Positions 20,131 through 31,046 of a stretch of 64,000 bases of DNA are shown here, in pieces. This DNA is from Beta vulgaris subsp. vulgaris (taxonomy: Eukaryota > Streptophyta > Magnoliopsida > Caryophyllales > Amaranthaceae), in assembly GCF_026745355.1 (NCBI RefSeq), contig NC_079202.1:52990709-53054708 (forward strand). Direction: 5' to 3'. The notes beneath the pieces were generated by a model. The model did no database searches. It worked only from the letters and a program-made list of their open reading frames with translations, and was not told the origin of the DNA. Made by a program: the position numbers and the translations under genes. Position 1 is the first letter of the stretch, and each line of letters begins with the position of its first letter.

Positions 20131-22069
20131 ACATGTGTGTTTGAGATGTGCATATTTCATTAACATAGAACAAGTCATGGCACATCATGAGGAGTTCCTA
20201 GACGAAATCCAATAAGTGAAGTTCCTGAGGAAGAAATCCAAAGAGAGTTAACGTTCCAAGAAAAATTCCTAGAAGGAACACAAAGAAAGCAGTTCCTAAG
20301 TAAGCAGTTCCTGAGTAGGAGCAGTTCCTGAGTGGAAGAGTTCCTGAGTGGGAGCAATTCCTGAGTGGAAGAGTTCCTGAGAGGGAACAGTTCTTGAGTG
20401 AAAGAGTTTCTGAGTTGGAAGAGTTCCTGAGTGAGAGCGGTTCCTGAAGTTTCATAATTGAAACAAGCAGTTCCTAATCAGGAATAATATATAAGTGCGA
20501 AGTTCCTTACAGGAACTAGCACATCAAATAAAGAGTTCCAGAGGTGGAGCTATCAACATGCAGTTCTTGAGTTGAAGCAGCATGGAGCATGAAGCTAAGG
20601 CGAAAAATATGAGTTTATTTTCTAGGATTCGTGTAACTATATGGAAACGTGAAAGGTAATGGAACAAGGTGTCAAAAGGAACTTGTGGGACTTAGAGTCA
20701 AAAGTATTTAAGAGTCACTGAGTCTGTCGCATATTATTATCTTAATATACAAGATTTATTTAGAGTATGTTTCTTAATAAATCTCTACTTGATTAACTGT
20801 TTTTAAATAATATGCATTAGTTGTTTCAGGATAAGCTTTAGTTTTTAAATGAAAGATTAGTTTTAAATAAAATCAATTTTAATTTAAGATTCTGATTTTA
20901 TATTTTTAGTTTATTTAATCTTATCTTATCAGTCTTTGGAAAATAAAAAGCGTAAATTTATATTACGTATAATGAGTTTTCGTGAGTGCAGGAACTTGGC
21001 GCAAGTTCCTGTATGCACAGGAACTCATATACTTATGTTAAGTTTATGAAAAAAGTTTTCAGTAAAATATTTTTGCATAAGAAAATAAATAAAAAGTGAT
21101 TTTTGAAAAAATATCTCTTGGATTATATTTTGATAAAACGTTTTTTCTCCAAGTATTTATTTTCTTTTTGTTTCTTATTTTTACTCTAATTGCTTTATTA
21201 TAAACGTGACATAAGTTGTGCCCAAGAAGTTGATTGCTTCTTCCTCAACTTTCTTCCAACTTTCTCCCAACACACTGATAATGGGTTAGTGGAGAAATAA
21301 GTGGAAGTAGTACTCAAGTCTTGAGCGTACTATAAATAGAGGCTTATTCATTTTAAAGTGTCTGACTAGTATCTTTCCATAGTGTCTAACTTGTGTCATT
21401 CCATAAGGTTTGACTTAAGGAATAACGTTATAAAAGAATTATATTTTCTATTCCTTTGTTTGAGTCAGTTCCTGTGAGTTCCAAGTTCCTACGAGTATCA
21501 TGTTTCTTTACAGTTATTCAGTTTCTATATACTAGAGTTAAACGAAATTATTAAGCATCTGTATTTCAGTTTGGGGTTAAAGCTAAGGGTTTGAGTGAAT
21601 TCTTGTAAAGGGAACTTGTTAAAGGGTTTGAGTGAATTCTTGTATCAATTTCAAGTTAGGAACTTGAGTAAGTTCTTGTACGTTATTTATGAGTAGACTT
21701 GGGGTGAAGTCTATCTAGGGGTGAAGGGTTTGAGTAAACATGTTGTAAAGAATTGCGGGAACTCTTGGGAGACTTAGAGTTAAGTCTAGAGAGTCAAAGT
21801 TCCAAGTGGAACTTGTGAGAGAGTTGAAATTTCGAGTGGAACTTGCGCATATAATAGGTTGTAACAGAGGAGGTTCCCTATTATATTGAAGCGTTTAAAT
21901 CATGAGGAGGTCGTGGTTTTTCTTCTTATATTGAGAAAAGAAGTTTCTACGTAAAATCTCTCTTGCACTTTGAGTTCCTTATTGCTTATGTTTTAAATTC
22001 CGCATTATTTGGGCAATAAGTTTCACACTACCATCTCCGCCCCCTCCTGTAGTTCCTTCCGAGTTAACA
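20131..22069 (+). mobile_element. Probable solo LTR or LTR remnant rich in GTTCCT
   Basis: About 1.9 kb with no ORF. It has a dense GAGTTCCTGAG repeat on its left, a TATA-like CTATAAATAGAGG (21330-21342), then more AAGTTCC words. It closes with a CT-rich segment ending GAGTTAACA just before the AAGAT duplication of the Sirevirus element. This layout (U3 repeats, TATA, U5, CA end) suits a plant LTR, possibly starting TGTGTGTTTGAG at 20134. No primer binding site follows and no clear 5-bp duplication was found. Confidence 0.45.
20225..20455 (+). repeat. GTTCCTGAGTGGGAGCA-type minisatellite
   Basis: Roughly 10 imperfect tandem copies of a 16-18 bp unit built on AGTTCCTGAGTGG, most regular between 20280 and 20450. 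More scattered AGTTCCT words continue to 20560 and again at 21000-22060. Confidence 0.75.
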
Positions 22070-22077
22070 TTTAAGAT

Positions 22078-23424
22078 TGTTGTGCATGTACATGTTATGT
22101 TTTATGCACATGTTATGTTTTGATGATGAAAATTAATATAATATGTTATAGCATGAAAGTATGTAACAGTTACAACAGATGCATGAAGAAGAAAGAAATT
22201 GATAAACGAAGACTTTGAAGAAAAGAAGAATCAGAATGAAGTTCGAGTTTATAATTTCTTAGAATAGTAACTTTAGATTCAAATGTAATATGCTTAGTAA
22301 TATGCAATGTGCTCAATATAGAAATATAAAGTTAATATAATTATTATCTTCTTTGAGTAAAGAAAGTAAATAATTATATTAAAATTATATTTCTATATAA
22401 AAAGGAAATAAGTTTTTCAAAATCAGAAATCAAAAGGGATTAGGAAAACAAGTTTTTAAAGAAAAAGATTTTCTAAAAATTGCGGTTTAATAAAAATAAG
22501 TTTTGAAAAAGATTTATAAAAACCGTGTTTTTATAAAACGAGTTTTAGAAAAGATTTTAATAAAACAATTTTTGAAAAAGATTTTGATAAAAATCGGTTT
22601 TGATAAAAACGTATTTTCTAAGAAAAGATTTTTATAAAACAAGATTTTATAAAAACGTGTTTTCAAAGAAAAGATTTTTTATAAAAACAGAATTTTATAA
22701 AAACGTGTTTTCAGTTTTTCTAAAAGATTTGGAAAAATATTTTAAAAAGAAAATCTATATGGAAAACTTATCTTTGTTTGTTTAAAAGATAAAAGATAGA
22801 AAAAGATAAAGTTTATCCCTTAAATCAAGGATTAAAAGATAAAGATATTTTTAAGTGATTTTCGTCCTAACCAAGCCTATAAAAGGGAATCAGAATTCAC
22901 TTTTAAATCTCACTTTTCAGAGAGAAAAATCGAGTCTAATAAAAAGCTGAAAACTATTTCCTTGGCACTGAGCATAGCACTGAGCTGTTAGGTTTAAGTT
23001 ACTATTTCATAATTGTAATTGTCCTCTATTTGCTTGACTAAGAAGCACATCATTGAGGATCGTTCTTTCTTGTAACTTTTACATTAAGAGAGTGTCAACA
23101 CTTAGAGTTAAGTGTTGGGAGTCATTACTAGGGTTAGTAGTGAGGGAATCGTATTGTATCAAGAGTTTGATATTATAGGATTCAAAGAAATAAAAGAGTT
23201 TTTGTTTCTTGTGGACGTAGATCTCAGAGGTGAGATTGAACCACGTTATATCTTGTGTCAAATCTAATATCTTTAAGTTTATTATTCGCAAAAACGCAAA
23301 TTAGCAATTTTCGAGTGTCAGCTCAGAGCCTGGCACTGAGCTGTGAAAGGATTTTTGCGAAAATCGATTAGATTTCACCACTCAATTCAACCCCCCCTTC
23401 TTGAGTGTTCCCTTGGTTCCAACA
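22078..23424 (+). repeat. 5' LTR of Sirevirus element
   Basis: Begins TGTTGTGCATGTACATG and ends GGTTCCAACA. Contains runs of AAAACGTGTTTT-like words (22500-22720), a TATA-like CCTATAAAAGGG (22876-22887), and two GGCACTGAGC-type motifs (22961-22987, 23321-23345). Confidence 0.92.
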
Positions 23425-23426
23425 AG

Positions 23427-23441
23427 TGGTATCAGAGCAGG
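23427..23441 (+). promoter_or_regulatory. Primer binding site
   Basis: TGGTATCAGAGCAGG two bases after the LTR; TGGTATCAGAGC is complementary to the 3' end of initiator Met-tRNA, the usual Copia primer. Confidence 0.9.
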
Positions 23442-23478
23442 CTATTCTCGTAAGACTCACATCTAGAGAATAGAAATC

Positions 23479-25506
23479 ATGAACACACAAGACGACTTCG
23501 CGACAAGTATTCCAAGTGTCCAATTTTCAACGGGAAAGACTATGGATGGTGGAAGACTAGGATGAGGATCTACATTCAAGGTTCTGACTTTCAATGCTGG
23601 AGAATCATAAAGACTGGACCTCTTCCTATTCAAAACAAAGATGATGAAGGAAACCTGATCGACAAGGAGGAAGATGAGTACAATTCTGTTGACTACGGAA
23701 AGGCAGAAAAGAATTTCAAAGCCATGAGTATTCTCCAATCTGGAATTGGACCTGATGAATATTCAAGGATCTCAGCATGCACTACAGCAAAGGAAATCTG
23801 GGAACACTGGAATTGGCACATGAAGGTACAAACGAGGTAAAACAGTCTAGGATAGATTTACTAGTCCAACAATATGAACTGTTCACAATGAATAAGGACG
23901 AATCTATTAAAGATATGTTTACCAGATTTACACTAATAACTAATGAACTAAGATCTTTAGGAAAAATCTATTCTTCTGAAGATTTAGTTAGAAAAGTGTT
24001 AAGAAGTTTGACTAATAAATGGCTTCCTAAAATAACTGCTATTCAAGAGGCTAAGGATTTATCAAAACTCTCACTAGAACAACTCATTGGTTCCTTAATG
24101 ACTCAGAACTTGTTTTAGACTCTAAATCAAGTGAACCAAAGAATAAGGGTTGGCCTTAAAAACTGAAGTAGAAACAGATGATAGTGATAGTGATGAAGAA
24201 CTAGCTTTTCTAACTAGGAAATTTCAAAACTTTCTGAAAAAGAATAGGAATAACAACTTCAGGAGAGGTGGAAACTCCAAAGGTAAAGGCACTACTTTTA
24301 ACCCTAAGAAAAGTGCTACTAACTCTGGTTGTTTCAAGTGTGGTGAGTATGATCACAGGATTAAAGAATGCCCTCTGTGGGATGAAGAAAAGCCTAGAGA
24401 AAAACGAGAGCAGTCTAAGAAGGAGTACAAGAAAGCCATGATCGCAGCAGTCTGGGGAGACTCGGATTCTGACGAAGATCAGTGCCACGCTCAGAGCCAC
24501 GAAGCAAAATTATGTCTGAATGCTGTACAGACCACTCTGAAGACGGCACTGAGCCATGACGACTCACATCTATGCTTGATGGCTAAAAGTTCGAACCCTC
24601 TTGAAGAGGAAGAAGACAGTGAGGTAAGTCTAACTTCTTTAAAACCTTCAATTCATCTTCTTTCCAAAAGTAAGCTTGTCATATTGCTTGAAAACGTAAT
24701 TGATGATTGTCAAAACATGAATGATAATTTTGATAACATGAAAAAGGAAATAAAAAATTTGACCAGGCTAAAAATTGGATTAGAAACAGAATATAAGGAA
24801 TTGCTGAAAGAAAACAAAACTCTAATAAAAAGGATTGACGAGAAAGACTTAGAGATAAACACACTAAAACAAGAAAAGACTCTAGTTGATAATCTCGTAA
24901 ACAACTCAGTGCCAGTCACTGAGTTCCAAGCTGAAAAGTCTAGTCTTGAGGAACAAATTGAAAATTTAAATCACGAGTTGAATGAACTTAAAAAATCAAG
25001 ACAACAATCTGAAATTGTCCCACTTATGCCACCTAGTGATGAGAAAATAAAAGAAGAACTGGATAAGGTTAAAAAGGACTTAGAGATTTCCCGAAAAAGA
25101 AGTAGTGATTTGAACACCTCAGTTGAATATTTGGAATCACAACTTTCTATTGCTCGAAAGATGCACGAAAAATGGACCAATGGGAAGAATGCTCTAAATT
25201 ACCTAACTTGCACCACAAACAACACGAACAAAACAGGATTAGGATATTCTGACCAGCGACTCAGTGCCAGGCTCAGTGCCAGACCCTTCGAAAGAGACTT
25301 TCGAAAAAGAAAATATGTTGGCCTTCCTGAATATTTATTTGCAACTTTTGTGGTAATAATGGACACCTAATTGAGGACTGTAACAAAAAGAAAAATCGAA
25401 TTGCAAAGAACATTAAACATGTCACTCAAATCTGGATTAGAAAAGAATTCTAGATGCCAACGTAAGAAAAAGGGACCCAAACAAGTATGGGTTCCAAAAC
25501 TAACAA
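23479..25506 (+). pseudogene. Sirevirus gag, frameshifted
   Basis: The start ATG at 23479 is placed by comparison with the sibling copy whose gag starts at 868. A small deletion within the first 20 codons shifts the frame. Further breaks lie near 23830, 24118 (stop) and 25340. The pieces show, in order, the UBN2-like gag domain (23562-24118), a CCHC knuckle C-x2-C-x4-H-x4-C (about 24340-24380), and a long Lys/Glu-rich segment with heptad-like Leu spacing typical of a coiled coil (24690-25160). A second CCHC knuckle lies near 25335-25375. Gag would build the particle and package RNA. Broken as read. Confidence 0.85.
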
Positions 25507-28500
25507 GTGATTCTTGTGCAGGTAAACGTGAGAGGAAGCAACCTATGGTATCTCGACAGTGGTTGCTCAAGACATATGACTGGTGACAAAACACAATTCC
25601 TCTCACTAGTAGCCCACAATGGAGGGTGTGTTACATTTGGCGACAACAAAAAGGGAGAGATCATTGGAATAGGCAATGTCGGCAAGTCTCTAACACACTC
25701 CATCGAGAATGTTATGTTGGTAAATGGACTGAAACACAACTTGTTAAGTATATCACAACTGTGTGATAAAGGTAATGTTGTTGAATTTCAGGCAAATTTG
25801 TGCCAAATCTTGAATATGAAAACTAGGGAAGTAATTTTGGAAGGTAAAAGATTAAACAATGTCTATATAATCTGTCTAGATACCTTACCTAATGAGAAAA
25901 TTTCATGCATGAGTGCCCTACAAGATAATCCACTACTTTGGCATAAAAGACTTGGACATGTTAGCTCTAGACTGCTTAACAAATTGAGAAAAATGGATTT
26001 AGTAGATGGTTTACCATCCATAAACTTTGATTGGGAAACAATTTGTAATGCATGTGCTAGATGCAAACATGTTCGATCATCTTTTAAGTCAAAGACATTT
26101 GTTAGCACCTCTAAACCCTTGGAACTAATTCACATGGATCTTTGTGGCCCAATGCGTGTAAGGAGTAGAGGTGGTAGCAAATATGTGTTGGTACTTGTTG
26201 ATGATTTCTCTAGATTTGTTTGGACATTATTCATTGGTGGGAAAGATGAAACATTTGATGTTTTTTTGTTCATATTCGAAAAGTTCAAAATCAAACAAAT
26301 TGTAAATTGCTGTCTGTCCGTACTGATCATGGCACTGAGTTTGAAAATACAGATTTCGAAAAATTCTGCAATGACAATGGAATTGATCATAATTTCTCTG
26401 CACCAAGAACACCACAACAGAATGGAGTTGTAGAAAGGATGAATCGTACTTTAGAAGACATGTCTCGAACCATGCTTCTACAAAGTGAATTTTTGGGCTG
26501 AGGCAGTAAGTACTGCATGCTATATATATAACAGAACTAAAGTACGATCCATCTTGAATAAAACTCCATATGAACTGATCAAAGGTAGGAAACCAAATAT
26601 CTCTCACTTAAGATGTTTTGGATGTACTTGTTATGTTCACAACAATGGCAAGGATAATTTGGGTAAGTTTGATCCAAGAAGTGATGAAGCAGTGTTCATT
26701 GGTTACTCTCCTCATAGCAAAGCATATAAAGTATACAACAAAAGAACAATGCGTATGGAGGAGAGTGTCCATGTCATATTTGATGAATCTGATAAAAGCT
26801 TACAAGATGTGCAGGTAGATGATGACGAAGACTTCTCTATTGGACTGATTAGAGAGTCACGAGACAAACAGCATGATGAGAATCAACCTGAAACAAGTTC
26901 TGAGGCTCAGAGCATGGCACAGTCTGAAGAACAAATCAACAACTGCGACAGAATGAAAAAGATGCAGAAGAGATAACTGAAACTGTCGAAGAAGAAGTGT
27001 CGGCAGAACCAACAGAAGCTGAAGAAAACGAAAACAACAGTGAACGCTCAGAGCATGGCACTGAGCCACAGAACGAAATTTTCACTCCGAAGAAGTGGAA
27101 ACACCAAGGATCACATCCTACTGACCTAATACTCACAGACATATCAAAGGGAGTCCAAACTCGTTCATCTCTTCATAACTTTTGTGCTTTCAATGCTTTT
27201 ATATCTGAAATTGAACCATCTAATTATAAAATTGCATTGACTGACCCTGATTGGATTTTGGCTATGCAGGATGAGTTAATCAATTAAAAGAAAGAAGTTT
27301 GGCATCTAGAACCTCGTCCCACTCATCAATCAGTAATTGGAACAAAATGGGTTTTTAGAAACAAACTGGATGATAGTGGGATGATTGTTCGAAATAAAGC
27401 CAGACTAGTGTGCCAAGGCTTTAACCAACAAGAGGGAATTGATTATGATGAGACTTTTGCCCCTGTAGCCCGTTTAGAAGCTATTCGAATTTTGATATCC
27501 TTTGCAGCTTTTAAAAATATTAAACTTTTTCAAATGGATGTCAAAACTGCATTCTTAAACGGGTACTTAAAAGAAACAGTGTATGTTGAACAACCTCCTG
27601 GCTTTATTGATCAAAATTTTCCTAAACATGTTTATAAACTAGATAAGGCACTTTATGGTTTAAAGCAAGCTCCTAGAGCTTGGTATGAACGCCTATCTAT
27701 CTTTTTAATGGAAAATGGCTTTAAAAGAGGTTCAGTAGATAGGACATTTTTCTGAAAAGTAAGGGGGAAGAATTGCTAGTTGTTCAAATTTATGTTGACG
27801 ATATTATTTTTGGAGCAACTACAGAATTATTATGTCATTATTTTGCTGAACTAATGAAGAGTGAATTTGAAATGTCTATGATGGGAGAATTAAGTTTCTT
27901 CCTAGGTTTACAAATCAAGCAACTGGATAATGGCATCATGATACATCAACAGAAATATGTGAAGGAACTATTGAAGAAGTATGGTATGGAAGATTCAAAG
28001 ACTTATCCTACACCTGTACCTACTGCACTTAAGTTAGATCTGGACGAAAATGGTAAGAAAGTAGATGAAACAATCTACCGAGGTATGATAGGTTCTCTTC
28101 TTTATTTAACTTCCAGTCGACCAGATATTCTTCACAGTGTATGTCTCTGCGCCAGATTTCAATCATGTCCAAAGGAGTCTCACTTCAAAGCTGTCAAACG
28201 AATCCTTAGATATTTAAGAGGCACTACTAACTTATATCTATGGTATCCTAAAGGAGGCAACTTTGACTTGATTGGTTATTCTGACGCAGATTATGCAGGA
28301 TTTTTAGTAGATAGAAAAAGTACCTCTGGAACAGCCACCTTCTTAGGTCCTTGCTTAATCTCATGGGCTTCCAAAAAGCAAAATTCCGTGGCTCTTTCCA
28401 CTGCAGAAGCTGAATATGTTGCAGCCGCATCTTGTTGTGCACAGGTATTATGGGTAAGACAACAACTTAGAGATTTTGGTGTTTTGATTGATAATGTGCC

Positions 28501-28735
28501 CATTATGTGTGATAATACAAGTGCCATAAACATCTCTAAAAATCCTGTTCAACATTCACGTACAAAGCATATAGAAATTAGATATCATTTCTTACGTGAT
28601 CATGTCGAAAAAGGTAATATAGCCCTTGAATTTATTTGTACTGAAGACCAAATAGCTGATATTTTCACTAAACCTCTTGCTCGTGAAAGATTTGAAAAAC
28701 TTAGATTAGCCTTGGGGTTGATTTCAAGTGCCTAG
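25507..28735 (+). pseudogene. Sirevirus pol: protease, integrase, RT, RNase H
   Basis: Protease D-S-G-C-S motif near 25560; integrase zinc-binding HHCC region 25940-26070; the D,D,E core with H-M-D-L-C-G-P near 26130 and R-T-D-H-G-T-E at about 26310. RT begins near 27290 and has the Y-V-D-D box at 27790. RNase H follows (D-A-D-Y-A-G at about 28285, closing A-D-I-F-T-K-P-L near 28660). Breaks: frameshifts near 26285, 26490 and 26970, a TAA near 27285, and a shift near 27755. The low-complexity segment 26860-27070 between integrase and RT holds two GGCACTGAG-type motifs. Domain order is intact but the polyprotein is not translatable as read. Confidence 0.88.
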
Positions 28736-29179
28736 TTGATTAATGTGCCTTTGATCCCTTTGCAAACTTAAGAGTTCAAAAGATTATACCTACACTAAGT
28801 CAGATGTTTGATTTAATTCAAGACTCCTAAAAAGGCTATTGATGCTGTCCTGATAACTGACACCTAAGTTGCTTCAGAAAAATTCCATGAAAAATTCCAA
28901 CAAAAGTATCACAATTTTCGAAAATCTCTATTGATGTTGCTTTGATAAAACTAAAATGATTTCTAAAATTGGTTTTCAAAATTTTTTTTAAGAAAATAAT
29001 GCAAGGCATTTGAAGTAAAAGAGCTTAGTGGACTTGAACCTAAACACATAACCCTACACTCCAACCCCACCCTTTCAAAATACCCAAACCCCCAAACCCA
29101 TCCTCATAACCGGTTCTTTACACCCTCCTAAACCCTAAAACTCTCCACATTCTCTCTTCCTTCTTCCCACCACACAGTC

Positions 29180-30076
29180 ATGGGCCGGAAAACAGTGGCT
29201 CGCCGGCGATTTCTCTCGAAAACCGTCGACCCACTCACTCCCTCTCCCACACCAACACCTCCGTCCTCTCCTCCACGCATTCCGACACCCCCACCTTCCC
29301 CTCCTCCGTCACCTCCTCCACCACCTCCACAGCCAACACCACCGTCCACCACAAATCTACCAAAACCTCCCACCTTCACAAAAGGCCGCTTCAAAACCTT
29401 CGCTTCAAAATCTCCGGCCACAAAACCTTTTGTCCGAAAACCGACCACCAGATCTGCTACTCACTCCATGCCAAAGTCGAACCCACCTCCTTCTCCTCGC
29501 CGGTCACAACATTCGGTTCCGTCGAGTTCCGCTGCTACACCATCTTCCACCTCACAACCTCGGAAGCGAAAAACCGCCGGCACCACGGGTAAGCCTCGTT
29601 CCAAGTTTCTCAAACTAGTCAAAGTGCTTTCCGGTCGGGTTTATGAGGATGACTGGATTTCTAGGGCTGAATTTAAATTTTTGAAAGAGTCTTTGGAGAA
29701 TCAAGGGTGGTTAAAACTATTAAATTATAATGATGCTGTTTATGAGGATGAGGTGCGACAATTTTACAGTAATTTGGTGATTTCTGAATCTTTGGTGTTT
29801 TCTACTGTGAATGATGTTATGATTACACTTTCTGTTCAAGAATTGGGTCAACTGTTAGAGGTCCCATATGCTGGATTTTCGGACCTACCCCATCAGACTT
29901 GGCCGTATGTTTTGGGTGTTGATAATGCCACCATCAGTCGCACTCTGTCAGATCAACCCTTGCCCCAAGCCCAGATTTTTTCTTCTGCCTTACTTTCGGC
30001 CCCCCCCACAAACTGCTTCGAAACCTTGTTACAAAGACAATTTTACCTAGGGTTGAGAATCGGGGTGAATGTTTGA
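29180..30076 (+). CDS. Extra ORF after pol (env position), plant transposon protein-like
   Basis: 298 codons, starting 445 bp after the end of pol, in the same orientation, where many Sireviruses carry an env-like ORF. The first 110 residues are Pro/Ser/Thr-rich with a run of Pro (about residues 36-50) and many basic residues. From about residue 145 a compact domain follows, with W-L-K and E-V-R-Q-F-Y-S-N-L near 180-190 and L-G-Q-L-L-E-V-P-Y-A-G-F near 220. This resembles the putative plant transposon protein domain (Pfam PF20167, as I recall it) rather than an envelope protein. I see no signal peptide or clear transmembrane helix. The stop at 30074-30076 may be premature, since coding-like sequence resumes at 30149. 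Confidence 0.6.
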   Translation: MGRKTVARRRFLSKTVDPLTPSPTPTPPSSPPRIPTPPPSPPPSPPPPPPQPTPPSTTNLPKPPTFTKGRFKTFASKSPATKPFVRKPTTRSATHSMPKSNPPPSPRRSQHSVPSSSAATPSSTSQPRKRKTAGTTGKPRSKFLKLVKVLSGRVYEDDWISRAEFKFLKESLENQGWLKLLNYNDAVYEDEVRQFYSNLVISESLVFSTVNDVMITLSVQELGQLLEVPYAGFSDLPHQTWPYVLGVDNATISRTLSDQPLPQAQIFSSALLSAPPTNCFETLLQRQFYLGLRIGVNV

Positions 30077-30148
30077 TTATGGATCAGGTGCTGCTTTGGT
30101 TATTAATTCATGGCAATCCTATTAGCCTTCCTCACTTGATTCCATCAT

Positions 30149-30508
30149 ATGCGTAACTTGTCCATGAGTTCGCTCTACTTTCCTTATGGGTTATGGCTCA
30201 CCAAAGTGTTTCAGGCTTTTGATGTTCTGACACCCACCTCTAAGGGTGTTGCTTGTGTGGATGTTATGTGTGATAGTATATTGAGCCGTATGGATCTGTG
30301 TGTGGTCAAAGGTGAGTTGTTGAAGAAGGATTTTAGGGGTTTTACACCAAAAGAGGCGTGTGCTGGTTGTTTGAAGATGATGGAATATATGCGTGATATG
30401 CAAAACAAATGCAACAGATTGTGGCACGACTCCGATCCAGTGATACCCTTGCCGCTCAACGTCACCGTCAGCTTATGTCCAAACCCTGAACTACATTCTT
30501 TATCCTAG
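30149..30508 (+). pseudogene. Downstream continuation of the extra ORF
   Basis: 119 codons in a different frame from the upstream ORF, ending at 30508. It holds an F-P-Y-G-L-W-L-T-K-V-F segment and a C-A-G-C motif. Position and composition suggest it is the displaced C-terminal part of the ORF at 29180, separated by a stop and a frame change between 30076 and 30149. It could instead be a separate small protein. Confidence 0.45.
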
Positions 30509-30730
30509 TTCTACTTTGACCTTTTGCTAATGCTTTGTAGTTTTTGTCAACTTGTTGTTTTTATAACTATTTTGGTACTTTTGGATACTTTTTGGATGTT
30601 TCTGATGATTGTGAATTGGTATTAGTTGTAGCACCAGCATCCCTAGCCCACTTGGTTGAGCTATTGGATTATTTTGGATCTATTCTGACTATATGTGTGT
30701 TTTTTTTGTCTTTTTGATGCTTTTTGAGAA

Positions 30731-31046
30731 TGACAAAAGGGGGAAAAGAAAGCATATAATATTGACTAGAATCTTGATGATATCCTAGGTTGAGATAATG
30801 TGAATAAAATATAAATGAGCATGTAGGGACAAGTGAATGATTGAAAGCTATATTAATCTAAGGTACGGATAGATTCAAAAAGGGTAAATACTGTACGGAT
30901 ATAGTTTCAAAAAGGGTAAATACTAAATATTCAATCCATGCATTGTTTGAGGGGGAACAAAAGTCAATATGCATACTTTAAGGGGGAACAAATGTTTATG
31001 TAACAATATTATATTTATGAGTTTGTCATCATCAAAAAGGGGAATT
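30731..31046 (+). promoter_or_regulatory. Polypurine tract array
   Basis: Purine-rich words recur before the 3' LTR: ACAAAAGGGGGAAAAG (30732), CAAAAAGGGTAAATACT (twice, about 30875 and 30908), GAGGGGGAACAAAAG (30949), AAGGGGGAACAAATG (30980) and finally AAAAAGGGGAATT next to the LTR at 31047. Multiple polypurine tracts here are a Sirevirus hallmark. The last one would prime plus-strand synthesis. Confidence 0.8.

Noticed and set aside
24210..26108. Long minus-strand frames across gag and pol of the Sirevirus
   Set aside because: Antisense shadows; all recognised domains lie on the plus strand.
29128..29448. Gly-rich minus-strand frame of 106 codons
   Set aside because: It is the complement of the Pro-rich start of the Sirevirus extra ORF; Pro codons read as Gly on the other strand.
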